Of a stretch of DNA of 64,000 bases, positions 11,061 to 22,164 are shown in pieces. The stretch covers positions 620,549,000 to 620,612,999 of the forward strand of contig NC_064617.1 of assembly GCF_023898315.1 (NCBI RefSeq), written 5' to 3'. How positions within the stretch are numbered: position 1 is the first letter of the stretch; every line of letters begins with the position of its first letter. Made by a program: the position numbers and the translations under genes. The notes under the pieces were generated by a model. It made no database searches, had not been told where the DNA came from, and was given only the letters and a program-made list of their open reading frames with translations. This stretch comes from Schistocerca nitens. Taxonomy: Eukaryota > Arthropoda > Insecta > Orthoptera > Acrididae.

Positions 11061-11241
11061 GTAGAAAATTATTAATCGTATAAAGTATTTCACCGCAACG
11101 GTTTCTTTTAACTGTCGATTTTCTCGACAACGGCTGAGAAGTGCATCTTGGTGCTTTGCCACATTACACCTCTGGTAATGAGCTTTTATTATGATAAGTA
11201 TGAATCGAATCTGAATTTCACAATTGGCGGCGTCCCCTTGT

Positions 11242-12315
11242 GAAAAATTTTATTATACGCATACCAATAAGGGTGGAGTGAATGATTCCAAGACGTTTGA
11301 CGCGGATCATTTTGCGAATGTTTAAATAAAACTGTTTGAGTAAAAAGTATAAAGTGAAGAATATAGAGATATTCTTCATCCGTGTAAACATCACAACTCT
11401 AGTTATGGTGAATACAATTGTAGAATACTTACATCGTGCACATGGATATTTAGCAGCTATTTTCAAGTGACCCGTTAGCGAACGGATCAACGCGAGACTC
11501 TGACATATGTTACAACGGTACGTTCCTTCTGCCTCTCGTTCTACAGTGGTTTTCAGAGTATATGTGTAGACTGTAATGAGTGATATCTGATTTACTTTAA
11601 GTGATTATTAACGCACTGTCTGAGACTAATCCGTGAACAAACAGATCAGACCTCATTAAAGAGAGAACGGTAAAACCTCTAAACGAAGATCGAGAGAAAA
11701 AAGTATCAGGGGACTGAAAGTGTGTATCGAGCCTTAAGGAAAAATGCTTGATGTAACATTTTGGGTAAGTTGTGTAACTTACTTAACATGCGATCTGCAA
11801 GACGATGCGGATGTGATGCATCCAATGACTGTCTCGTTTACATTTGGGGAAAATTTCGAAGGTAGTGGTGTGTGTCAGCTTTAGAAATAAATTCTACTAT
11901 CTTCTAAAGCCATTGTGGATGCTTGAACATCGTCGTTGCAACAGGGTCATGGCGGGCAGCAGCACTAGTGGCGCTGCGCAGTGGGCATCCCCTCCAACCT
12001 CGCTTCCGGGTGACGTCCCCGTGGTACTATCATCAGTCTGGTAGCAACTAGGTCATGCATGCGCAATTTTCGGACCTCCATGAGAAGAACACCGTCGTTG
12101 CTCCACGAGAAGAACACAGTCGTTGCTAATTATCAGCAGTAGCTCGCACTAGATTCCTGGAAATATCTAGCAGGTGCCCAGTCCAAATGTGTTTATATTT
12201 ACGCTATATGGAAGCTGACCCGGCACCGGAACTTTTAGTCTTTGCATCAGTGAATTTAACACAGCCTGCCATGCAAAGCTGTGATACATGCTGGACACCC
12301 GTCTACTTTCATATA
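11242..12315. other. Intergenic DNA, no gene recognised
   Basis: Nothing recognised on either strand. A small GC-rich island near 11940-12040 carries no motif I can name. Ends at the TA of the deleted mariner. Confidence 0.5.
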
Positions 12316-12993
12316 GGGAGCAATCAAAAAATTTCCGTCCGGGAGCGTTGTTGCAGTTTATATGCAACGTAACGCGATTCCGATGCGGGTGTATAAGCAC
12401 CGACATACAGGCACGAGATTAGTCTGGCATTCGTGTCTTTCCGACGTGCGTGCGGTAAATACGGAGACGTGAACTATGGCGACGTTATTACCGAGAGCGT
12501 CAAAACAGGACCAGCGAACTATTATTCTTTTCTTGGCTGCCGAAGGACAAACACCGGAAGACCTCATACGGAGAATGAAGAATGCAAATTGGGCAGCATC
12601 TGTGTCGAAAACCATCATTGTGGCATGGTGTGCAACCTTCCGTGACGTTCGCGATTTCACACAAGATTTGACTGGATCTGGGAAACCTGCCTCAGCTGTG
12701 ATACTGAAGTGGAAGACACGTGAGCACCGGCCCTATAGTCTTGATTTCTCCCCATGCGAATATCACACCTTCGGTTCCTTAAAAAAAGACCTTGAAGGTT
12801 CGACAATTTCTGTGGGACGAGGATGTGCAGCAGCCAGTTAAGGACTTCCTCAGGCAGTAGTACATGGTGTTTTGTCAAACGGATATCATCAACCTAGTGC
12901 TCCGATGGGATTATTGTTTGGATGCTCACGGTGTGACTGGCATACCGATTCTGGAATGTACGGCCTTCGAACGGAACCTCTTTGATCGCCCCT
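12316..12993 (+). mobile_element. Internally deleted mariner-like element
   Basis: Bounded by TA at 12314-12315 and 12994-12995. The ends are related inverted repeats: GGAGCAATCAAAAAATTTCC at the left, and AGGGGCGATCAAAGAGGTTC read from the right. The open frame 12476-12841 joins a mariner N-terminal helix-turn-helix region (QDQRTIILFLAAEGQTPEDL, GSGKPASAV) directly to the C-terminal SLDFSPCEYHTFGSLKKDL motif; the part carrying the first two catalytic Asp residues is absent. At 678 bp it is about half a usual mariner, so it could only move if supplied with transposase. Confidence 0.75.
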
Positions 12994-14604
12994 TACATTT
13001 TGCAGTTGGTGTCAACCGACAGTAAATAGGGCAACAAACGTAGTATAGACACCAGTTTTTTGTAGACTCTACCACAACTTGCTCACCTCAGCTTATCAGC
13101 AAGATCTGGAACGAATTAAAAGAAGTCTATGTTTCTTAGCTGCAATATACAATCCTGTGTTCAGAAACAAGTTCTATCTCACATCAACAGTGGCATTCAG
13201 TCGAATTTTCATAGCTTTGTGCGACATTTTACATTTTTCGTTGATCTCCCCGTATCAAATGTTGTTTTATAGGTGCAAAATTGTAGTGTAAGCTGTTTTC
13301 ATCATCGATTTCATATGCCAGAAAACTTATCTGATAGATAATTCTATTGGTCTATTGATATTTCTGGGTAGTGTCATTCCAGATGCTTGCGGCGGAGTTG
13401 AAAAGAATCGCTGAAATGACTGGAAGCTCTCAAGGCTCTCATAAGCAGCTGTAATGACTTTAGTACGGATTATAAGTACAGAGGAGTGGTGTTAAAATTC
13501 GGACATTTTCGTGGACGGCCGGGAAGAGGGAGGAGATATAGATATCATCATTAAATTTTCCCGATATGTAGCTGAACAGTGTTCTAACACAAGCAATAAT
13601 GTTGGCAAAATGTATTGATGTAAGTGAAATACAATTATTTATTTATTTACGTGCTTATTACAATTTCATGTGGTATCATGGAGAAACAATATAATTGTAA
13701 AATCTCGCCCTCCATCAGATGCAAAGAACCATGTCACAAGTCAAGAAGCACCGTACACTCCAGAGTAACAGCAAATTAACGCAAATGTAAGCTTTGTGCA
13801 GGAGAACTGTCAAAATTTAAACAGTCAGAGAACGTTTAAAATTAATTGCTTCTGTACCAGAAAGGGAACGGTAAGATTTCTGTATTGCAAGGAATTTGTA
13901 CATTTCAGGAAACGTAAACTCATCACTGATCAGTTCAGAGAGATAATATTTGCATAACAATTTTATACTTGCATTTAATCGAGTTTGTTGGTATTTCGGC
14001 ACACATGACCGTAAGAAACATACTTCCTCTACATTCCTACCCCTACATTTATACATCCATAAATCGTTGATATGATGAGCGTAACGTAGTTTCTTTCAGA
14101 TTCTATCGTATTTTTTCGTAATCGATAATCAAGACTTCAGGCTGAAGCTAGTACAGCAAGGAGAACATTTCTTCTTTCCATCGGACAGTTTATGACAAAA
14201 TTAGCGAATGTGTGTAGACTCTTCTTTTATTCCACAGCTAAGCAAGTGGAAGTGGAATTCGAATTTGCCACATGTATATTGAAGATGATGCGCATAAAGA
14301 ACGACCTGACACTAGAGACAGAGGTGAAAACGTTTAGAAAGCACAAAAGATGATGGGTGATTGCTGATTAATGGCGTGTGACGTAGCAGACGCCGTAGCT
14401 ACAGCAAGGAGAGAAGGAGTGACGGGGTATGATTTAGTGATTAATTAGTCAACACTATTATTTCTACAAGATGGGGAAGATTGTGAAACAATGTATACGA
14501 GAGATTAACTACGACAAATCTTTGTATGGGATGGTACCAGAAATTCCTGACAAAGGCTGACACGCAAACGATATTTTCAACAGTACTGGGGTAGCTCTAG
14601 TATT
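12994..14604. other. Intergenic DNA, no gene recognised
   Basis: No recognisable coding motif or repeat family. Ends at the trinucleotide tail of the minus-strand LINE. Confidence 0.5.
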
Positions 14605-14647
14605 GATCATCATCATCATCATCATCATTTAAGACTGATTATGCCTT

Positions 14648-17600
14648 TCAGCGTTCAGTCTGGAGCATAGTCCCCCTTATGAAATTCCTCCGTGGTCCCC
14701 TATTCAGTGCTAACATTGGTGCCTCTTCTGATGTTAAACCTCTTACTTCAAAATCATTCTTAACCGAATCCAGGTACCTTCTCCTTGGTCTACCCCGACT
14801 CCCCCTATCCTCTACTGCTGAACCCATGAGTCTCTTGGGTAACCTTGCTTCTCCCAGGCGTGTAACATGACCCCACCATCTAAACCTGTTCGCCCTGACT
14901 GCTACATCTATAGAGTTCATTCCCAGTTTTCCTTTGATTTCCTCATTGTGGACACCATAATGCTATTGTTCCCATCTACTAGTACCTGCAATCATCCTAG
15001 CTACTTTCATATCCGTAACCTCAACCTTATTGATAAGATAGCCTGAATCCACCCAGCTTTCGCTCCCATACAACAAAGTTGGTCGAAAGATTGAACGGTG
15101 CACAGATAACTTAGTCTTGGTACTGACTACTTTCTTTCAGAAGAGAGTAGATCGTAGCTGAGCGCTCACTGCATTAGCTTTGCTACAACTCGCTTCCAGT
15201 TCTTTTACTATGTTGCCATCCTGTGAGAATATGCATCCTAAGTACTTGAAACCGTCCACCTGTTCTAACTTTGTTCCTCCTATTTGGCACTCAATCCGTT
15301 TATATCTCTTTCCCACTGACATTACTTTCGTTTTGGAGATATCATCTTCATATCATAGTCCTTACATTTCTGATCTAGCTCTGAAATATTACTTTGCAAA
15401 CTTTCAATCGAATCTGCCATCACAATTAAGTCATCCGCACATGTGAGACTGCTTATTTTGTGTTCACATATCTTAATCTCACCCAGCCAGTCTATTGTTT
15501 TCAACATATGATCCATAAATAATATGAACAACAGTGGAGACAGGTTGCAGCCTTGTCTTACCCCTGAAACTACTCTGAACCATGAACTCAATTTACCGTC
15601 AACTCTAACTGCTGCCTGACTGTCTATGTAAAGACTTTTAATTGCTTGCCGGCCGAAGTGGCCGTGCGGTTAAAGGCGCTGCAGTCTGGAACCGCAAGAC
15701 CGCTACGGTCGCAGGTTCGAATCCTGCCTCGGGCATGGATGTTTGTGATGTCCTTAGGTTAGTTAGGTTTAACTAGTTCTAAGTTCTAGGGGACTAATGA
15801 CCTCAGCAGTTGAGTCCCATAGTGCTCAGAGCCATTTTTTTAATTGCTTGCAAAAGTGTGCCTCCTATTCCATAATCTCGTAGAGCAGACTATAACTTCC
15901 TCCTAGGAACCCGGTCATATGCCTTTTCTAGATCTATAAAGCATAGGTACAATTCCCTGTACCACTCGTAACACTTCTCCATTATTTGCCATAAGCTGAA
16001 GATCTGGTCCTGACAATCTCTAAGAGGCCTACCCACACTGATTTTCATCCAATTTGTCCTCAACTAATACTCACACTTTCCTTTCAACAATACCTGAGAA
16101 GATTTTACCCACAACGCTGATTAAAGAGATACCTCTGTAGTTGTTACAATCTTTTCTGTTTCCGTGTTTAAAGATTGTTGTGACCACTGCTTTCGTCCAG
16201 TCTGATGGAACCTGTCCCGACTCCCACGCCATTTCAATTATCCTGTGTAGCCATTTAAGACCTGGCATTCCACTGTATTTGATGAGTTCCGACTTAATTT
16301 CATCCACCCCAGCCGCTTTATTGCACTGCAATCTATTGACCATTTTCTCCACTTCCTCAAATTTGATCCTATTTCCATCATCATTCCTATTCCATTGTAC
16401 ATCGAAATCTGAAATATTACTGATCGTATTTTCACCTACATTGAGCAACTCTGCAAAATATTCCCTCCATCTGCCCAAGGCATCAACAGGATTCATCAGC
16501 AGTTTTCCTGACCTATCCAAAAATACTTGTCATTTCCTTCGTACCTCCCTTTCGAAGACTGTTAATTACACTCCAGAATGGTTTTCCAGCAGCTTGACCC
16601 AAAGTCTTCCCAAGATTTCTTCTTGGATGCTGCAATTATCTATTTGGCTTTGTTTCTTTCTTCAACAAAACTTTCTCTGTCTACCTGAGTTCTAGCAAGT
16701 AGCCATTTTTCATACGCCTTCTTTTTTTCCTTTTACAGGCTGCCTTGACTGTGTCATTCACCAAGCTTTTTGCTTTATCCTACCTTTACACACTACTGTT
16801 CGACGACATTCTTTAGCCACTTCTAGTAGTGTATCCCTGTACCTTGTCCACTCCTTTTCCAATGACTGTAACTGACTACATTCAACTAACTGGTACCTTT
16901 CTGAGATCACTGTTATGTACTTATCCTGAAGTTTCTCCACTCTTATCCTCCTACATGTGGACCTGACGTCCTGCACTTTCGGCTTCACAATACCAATTTT
17001 ACTGCAGATTAAATAGTGATCAGTGTCATCAAAGAATCCCCTGAATACACGTGTGTCCCTCACAGCCTTCCTGACTTCCTGATCTGTTATTATATAGTCA
17101 ATGACAGATCTGGTTCCCCTGCCTTCCCAAGTATACCGGTGAATGTTCTTATGTTTAAAAAAGGAGTTTGTGATTACTAAGCCCATACTGGCACAGAAAT
17201 CCAAGAGTTGTTTCCCGTTCCTGTTGGCCTCCATATCCTCTTCAAATTTACCCATAACCTTTTCATGCCCTTCTGTTCAATTTCCAATCCTAGCATTAAA
17301 ATCACCCATGAGCAGAACACTGTCCTTGTCCTTTACTCTAACAACTACATCTTAAGAACTATCCATCTGTCCCTTCACAATGCGAATATACTGATACAAT
17401 CCTAATTTTCTTGCTAGACAGTGTCAAATCTATCCACATCAGTCGTTCGTTTATATACCTTATTGCAACTACGCTGGGTTCCATTACTTTCCTGATGTAA
17501 AGCCCTGCATCCCATTGTGCTATTCCTGCTTTGACTCCTGACAGGTAGACCTTGTATTCTCCCACTTCCTCTTCTTTCTCACCCCTTACCCGAATGTCAC

Positions 17601-17787
17601 TAACAGCTAAAACGTCCAACCCCATCTTCCTTGCAGCCTCTGACAGCTCTACCTTCTTCCCAGAGCAGCCCCCATTGATATTAATAGCTCCCCATCTCGT
17701 TACTATTCGTTTGCCGAGTCCTGTCTTAGGAGTCCCTGGTCTGTCAATTAGAGGTGGGACTCCGTCACCTCCAGAGGTCCGAGGCAT
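14648..17787 (-). pseudogene. LINE endonuclease/reverse transcriptase, broken
   Basis: The endonuclease begins MPRTSGGDGVPPLIDRPGTP and shows NINGGCSGKKVELSEAARK; the metal-site position usually Glu (SEIRVRG) reads SDIRVRG. A second piece, 16758-17255, carries TRSVIDYIITDQEV and DDTDHYLI. Reverse transcriptase pieces: NKAAGVDEIKSELIKYSG, NYRGISLISVVGKIFSGI (16071-16520), then GVRQGCNLSPLLFILFMDH and CADDLIVMAD (15322-15591); the ADD catalytic pair is kept. Further pieces are DGFKYLGCIFSQDGNI (15137-15322) and the C-terminal block. Several frame breaks plus the SINE insertion make it non-functional. Confidence 0.82.
15650..15837 (+). mobile_element. tRNA-Ser-headed SINE (family A) inside the LINE
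   Basis: The head has A box AGTGGCCGTGCGGTTAAAGG, an anticodon-loop region CTGGAAC (implied GGA, serine), a long variable arm GACCGCTACGGTC and B box GGTTCGAATCC; the tail ends GCTCAGAGCCATTT. Target-site duplication TTTTAATTGCTTGC at 15636-15649 and 15838-15851. It is younger than the host LINE. Confidence 0.96.
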
Positions 17788-18010
17788 TTTTCTCTGATTG
17801 TTGTCAGCATCTTATTTAAAGTAACAGGGAAGCAGGTTGATAGCCATACTTGCCCCGGGTCCCATTGAGTTTTACGCCTAACGGTTGAGGGACTAACCGG
17901 TGGATTTGATAGTCTGTGCCGTCTGAGCACAAAGGTGACCTCGACTCAGAATATGTCCGAGATGCCCAGCCTTATTCCAAAGTAACTGGTATCCTGGCTA
18001 TCAGGACCAC

Positions 18011-18240
18011 TTACTTGGCCACTCATACGTTGCCCTTGGTTGTATTGAAAGCAGTGGAAAATGCTCCTGTTGGAGTCCAAAAAATGTGAATATGTTTCCG
18101 TTTATTTAAAAGACTTGACTGAAGAGTGAGTTACTAGCTGCCTCATTCTACGTTTCTCGGCACCTTTAAAATATTCTCAAACATTTTTTAACGAACAACA
18201 CACTTCAGACTCCCACGAACACCCATAACTGTAAATCGAG
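18011..18240. other. Unassigned sequence next to the LINE 5' end
   Basis: No motif recognised; part of it may still be LINE leader. Confidence 0.4.
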
Positions 18241-18740
18241 TTGCCCTTTCTCACTCACTCAGTTAGTTCAGCTCATTGTCACTATCTCAATGTTTCTCTT
18301 TCATTGTCTCCTGTGTCACAGCCACTGTCCCCTTCGTAGCGTTTTACTGCTACAGTCATGTCTCACTGTCACTGTCTCCCTCTTGCTCACTCTTACTCCT
18401 AATACCTTATTCCTTGCTTCCGGCTGTCTTTTCTCACAGCCTCTATCTCTCTCCTCCTGTTTGTTATTGTCGTATAATCTCTCTCTCGTTATTACTGCCT
18501 GTCATCAACTTTCAGTTTGACTCTAATCCCCTTTCTGACCCCCAATCCCTCCCGCACTGTCTCCTTCACTCTTTTCTTAGCGCTGTTCACTCACTGTCAA
18601 CTATATTCCACTGCTATTGTGTCCTGCTATTTCCATCACGCTGTCACTGTCTCCTTCGCTGTTTCTACAACAAAATCCTGTCTACTATCATTCAGTATTT
18701 ATTACTTTCCCATTTTTTGCCACTGCCACTGTCTTCTAAT
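18241..18740 (+). repeat. Pyrimidine-rich low-complexity tract
   Basis: About 500 bp dominated by C and T, with repeated CACTGTC, TCTCCTT and CTCACT words, as in a decayed minisatellite. The open frames across it (18276-18746 and overlapping) are a consequence of composition and not genes. Confidence 0.85.
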
Positions 18741-19198
18741 CTCTGAGGATAAAAAGGCTCGAATATGTTCTTGTGCCAAAATTATTTGGGAAATTTTTTA
18801 AAGATGTTCAGGAAGATAAAATGAGGAATCTGGTACCCGACTTCTCAGTCAGTTTTTTAAATATCAGAAACAAATTCGTACTTTTGTGCACCGATAGGAC
18901 CATTTTTCGCCTGGTTTTCTTCTTTCCCCAGCTTCAGCAGGACATCTGACTGATATGAAAGAAACGTATTGGCCAGTACAAGTTAGATAGTTTACGTATG
19001 TCAAATTGAAATAATTCAAAACTAGTTTCAGACCCCATACTGGATTCTACGGGCAACAGAAAAAAGAAAGAAAAGCGTTCCCAGATGATGATAGAGATAT
19101 TTCACAGCAATTTTCTCCGTACTACATCATTACATAAGCTACGTTTACGCCTGAATTTACGTGTGTACTTTACGTGTTCAAGTAGTTCTGACTCGCTA

Positions 19199-19710
19199 TA
19201 TCTCGGAAACGGATACAGATATGAAAAAAATTTTCAAGCATTTTCGTGATCGGGGTTTTAGGAACACATCGTAAAAATCACAGCCATTTGCTGTGAACAG
19301 CCGTCACGGAATTCGTGGCTGGATTTTGGTAATAAGGAACATTTTTGGAGTGTTTCTCGATAATCGATAAAGAGTTTTGAAAATAGGGAGATGGCTCTCG
19401 TAAATAGATGTCTAGGGTTGTATGCCATTAACATCTGAGGAATTCGCGGCAGTTATTTATTATTTAAATTTCCCCTCATACCGGATTTTCTTTGCAGAAA
19501 TAGGACAAATTGGAATCTCTTTATCTTGGAAAAGGGTTAAGATATCAAGAAAATTTTTAAAACTGTTCGAGATCGGTATCTTAGGATTATAGTAAAAATT
19601 TCTACTATCTGCTGCCCATAGCTGCCTTGGAATCCTCGGCAGGGTTTTGATAGGCTGGTAACGGTAGAAATCACTATAAAACCATTATTGTGGTGTTTCT
19701 GGGGAGCCGC
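19199..19710 (+). repeat. Diverged direct duplication, period about 323 bp
   Basis: TATCTCGGAAACGG...ATATGAAAAAAATTTT from 19199 is matched by TATCTTGGAAAAGG...ATATCAAGAAAATTTT from 19522. The pairing continues through the GATCGG, TTAGGA and AGTAAAAAT/CGTAAAAAT words to GTGTTTCT in both. Old tandem duplication or two surviving units of a satellite. Confidence 0.65.
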
Positions 19711-20324
19711 CCACGAGCTAGTGGTGCCTCCATAAGTACTATCAAGCCCGCTGAAGACCACATCAAATGCAAGAAAAACCAAACGATATGGTCCATTTGC
19801 CTAAGCAGGAGGAAATGTGTAATATTCATACTTCGAGTCTGCGCTGCAGGGTAGTGTCACATAGACGATTATTCTTTTGGGTATACAAATGGTCCCTACC
19901 TCGAGCGATATTCAAAGCACTTGACCCTACCTTTTTGTCACGAATAGAACCTGAGGTATGAGCACTGGCAAATACCGTTTTTATGCGCGGCATTTTGGAA
20001 CATTTTAGGAACATATGCCGTCGCATGAGCGTGATAGCGGCCCACGGAGGCAATGGGTACCATGTGGCACATAGCGGCTGCCCACTACAACTTCCCGTAA
20101 AGTGGTCCGAAGCGGAACGATCAACCATACCGCGACAAAAATATTTCAGAGTGATCTGTACGTGCAGTCGACGCGGTAGTTCTACTGTTCATGTGCGGCA
20201 TAAATTAACAACGAGACGTGTCTTGCTCTGATAGAACCCTACGAAAAAAAGAGGTGTTGTGGAAGCCACAGGTGCCACAACCACTAATTTATTGGGAGGG
20301 ACGACTCAATAGAGAAGGAATAGA
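19711..20324. other. Intergenic DNA, no gene recognised
   Basis: No protein motif or repeat family recognised. Confidence 0.45.
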
Positions 20325-20830
20325 TCACTATAAATTAAAATCCATGGAGAAGAAATAAATACTTTGAGGTTCACCGGTGTCATTGTAATTCTGTCAGAGA
20401 CAGAAAAGGACCTGGAAGAGCAGCTGAACGGAATGGACTGTGTCTTGAAAGGAGGATATAAGATGAACATCAAGAAAAGCAAAACGAGGATATGCAATGT
20501 AGTCGAATTAAATCGGATGATGCTGCGGGAATTAGATTAGGAAGTGAGATGCTTAAAGTAGTAAATGAGTTTTGCTATTTGGGGAGCAAGATAACTGATG
20601 ATGGTCGAAGTAGAGAGGATATAAAATGTAGACTGGCAATGGCAAGGAAAGCGTTTCTGAAGAAGAGCAATTTATTAACATCGAGTATAGATTTAAGTGT
20701 CAGGAAGTCGTTTCTGAAAGTATTTGTATGGAGTGTAGCCACGTACGGAAGTGAAACGTGGACGATAAATAGTTTAGACAAAAAGAGAATAGAAGTTTCG
20801 AAATGTGGTCCTACAGATGAATGCTGAAGT
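20325..20830 (+). mobile_element. RTE LINE fragment (reverse transcriptase 3' part)
   Basis: Aligns by eye with about 3740-4235 of the RTE copy at 1.3-4.6 kb (for example AAGTAGTAAATGAGTTTTGC and GGAAAGCGTTTCTGAAGAAG). The polymerase box FADD is replaced by FTGV here. The open frame 20492-20827 is the remnant of EFCYLGSKITDDGRSREDIK. It stops abruptly near 20830. Confidence 0.88.
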
Positions 20831-20899
20831 AGTTAACTTTGTTCACCTATTGTGAAAGTTTGTATCAGCAACATTTTCCTAAGACTGTAGCTGTAATGA

Positions 20900-21240
20900 A
20901 GTGCTGAAACTCTCACACTGATTTTAAAGCATATTTATTAGATCGCTTTCTTGTCTATTCGTTTCGTAAAAATTTGCAATTGATTTTAAACTAATTTCCC
21001 GATAGGGTACAGATTTGAAACTTTCGAAATAGCTCAGAACTGGGAGGCAATGCAATATTAAATTGCTTTCTTGCCTGGTGTACAGCGGAACGCACTTCGT
21101 TTACCATATACCATCTTCTGATGAGTTAGACCCTTGAAACTTCTAAAACAGCTCAAAACTTGGTGAAAACGCATTATTAACCCACTTTCGTGTCTTGTGT
21201 GTGGCGGTGGGTACTTCGTGTACCAGTACTACTTCCAAGT
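20900..21240 (+). repeat. Diverged tandem repeat, period about 115-120 bp
   Basis: Two clear units (about 21011-21130 and 21131-21240) share TTGAAACTT, AGCTCA(G/A)AACT, ATTATTAA/ATATTAAA, GCTTTCTTG/ACTTTCGTG and ACTTCGT(T/G)TACCA. A weaker third unit lies upstream (CTGAAACTC, GATCGCTTTCTTGTC). It sits between the two RTE fragments. Confidence 0.6.
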
Positions 21241-21677
21241 TTTCCTGTTCATATGCGAACGTTTTGGTGGTAAGATCATTTGCTGGTAAGATCCCGCGTG
21301 AGCTCGATTGTCTCTGACTTTTACCTTTGAAGTCTTTCGGTGGGATAATAGCAGGAGGAAGCCATGTATTGTTCCATTCAGGTGAAGGTAGAACTGCAAT
21401 AATCCTGAGATTTACTATATCTCTCTGCTGTAATCTCACCGAAATGTTTGAAATCGGTTGAAAAATTTGATAAACACAGGAAAAAAAAGCAGAAAATAAT
21501 TGTATAAGTAAACACATTTTAGTGTAACCCTTTCTTGAAGTAGTCTTCTTTTTTTATTCACGAATTCCTTTCCTGTGCTAACCTCTTCTAAAAAGTGAAA
21601 ATAACTTGTCCTAGTGCGATTCAGATACCTAACCACATTCAAATAGTACTGAGAATACATGCTTGTGATCGTTATAA

Positions 21678-21797
21678 CTATGAAAATACTTGTAGAATTT
21701 AACACTAAAAACGTGGGATGCATGCAATACATAACCGATGCATGAGTAGGTAACCTCCTTACTATTTTCGTTCTAAATTCTACAAGTATTTTCATAG
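21678..21797. repeat. Perfect 24-bp inverted repeat
   Basis: CTATGAAAATACTTGTAGAA plus TTTA (21678-21701) is the exact reverse complement of 21774-21797, with a 72-nt spacer. It may mark the ends of a tiny foldback element or a template-switch event. Confidence 0.9.
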
Positions 21798-21984
21798 CTA
21801 TTAACAGTACACTAGCACAAATTTTCAGGACTATCTATATGGTGTTAGGAGAGACTACTTTATAATTTTTGTCCGTTTCAAACATATGTTGTATTATCTA
21901 AATGCTTTTTCGTATAACATTGTTGTATCATTCCATTTTATTTTGTTCCTAGTTCTATTGACACAGTGAAATGAATGGTGTCCA

Positions 21985-22160
21985 TGATACTTAAGGGAGG
22001 TGTGGAAGGCAAAAAATGTAGAGAAAGACAAAGATTGGAATACATACAGCAAATACTTTATGTCTTAGTTTGCAAGTGCTGTTCTGAGACGGAGAGGTTG
22101 GCACAGGGGAGTAATTCGTGGTGGGCCGCATCAGACCAGTCAGAAGACTGACACAAAAAA
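21985..22160 (+). mobile_element. RTE LINE 3'-terminal fragment
   Basis: GGAGGTGTGGAAGGCAAAAA, GCACAGGGG and GCATCAGACCAGTCAGAAGA align with the last ~180 bp of the 1.3-4.6 kb RTE copy. It may be the distal end of the 20325-20830 fragment, with about 1.15 kb of other sequence between and ~140 bp of LINE missing. Confidence 0.75.
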
Positions 22161-22164
22161 GAAA

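Larger units (their letters stand above)
10414..11241. mobile_element. Foldback (long inverted repeat) element with tRNA-like arms
   Basis: The left arm runs inward from ACAAGGGG (10414) to GTTTGTC (10737); the right arm mirrors it from GACAAAC (10802) to CCCCTTGT (11241), leaving a 64-nt loop. Each arm holds the same series: CCGCCAATTGTGAAATTCAG, GCACCAAGATGCACTTCTCA, a tRNA-like module and AATAAGTTGTTGAAAGTCGT. The right arm is longer because it contains a (TA)n(TG)n expansion. No transposase is inside, so it would be non-autonomous, or it may be a pair of SINE-like units in head-to-head arrangement. No clear target duplication was found. Confidence 0.8.
14605..18010 (-). mobile_element. 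RTE-like LINE, minus strand, inactive, SINE-interrupted
   Basis: Non-LTR element read from about 18.0 kb leftward, ending in an (ATC)n tail (14606-14628), the microsatellite type of 3' end seen in RTE-like elements. Order: leader, endonuclease (17787 to about 16760), reverse transcriptase (16520 to about 15140) and a C-terminal region (14920-14648) with GHVTRLGEARLPKRLMG. A family A SINE (15650-15837) lies inside the reverse-transcriptase region. The 5' boundary is approximate and the exact clade is inferred. Confidence 0.8.

Noticed and set aside
18276-18801. 156-codon and overlapping frames
   Set aside because: Produced by the pyrimidine-rich tract, which lacks stop codons by composition.
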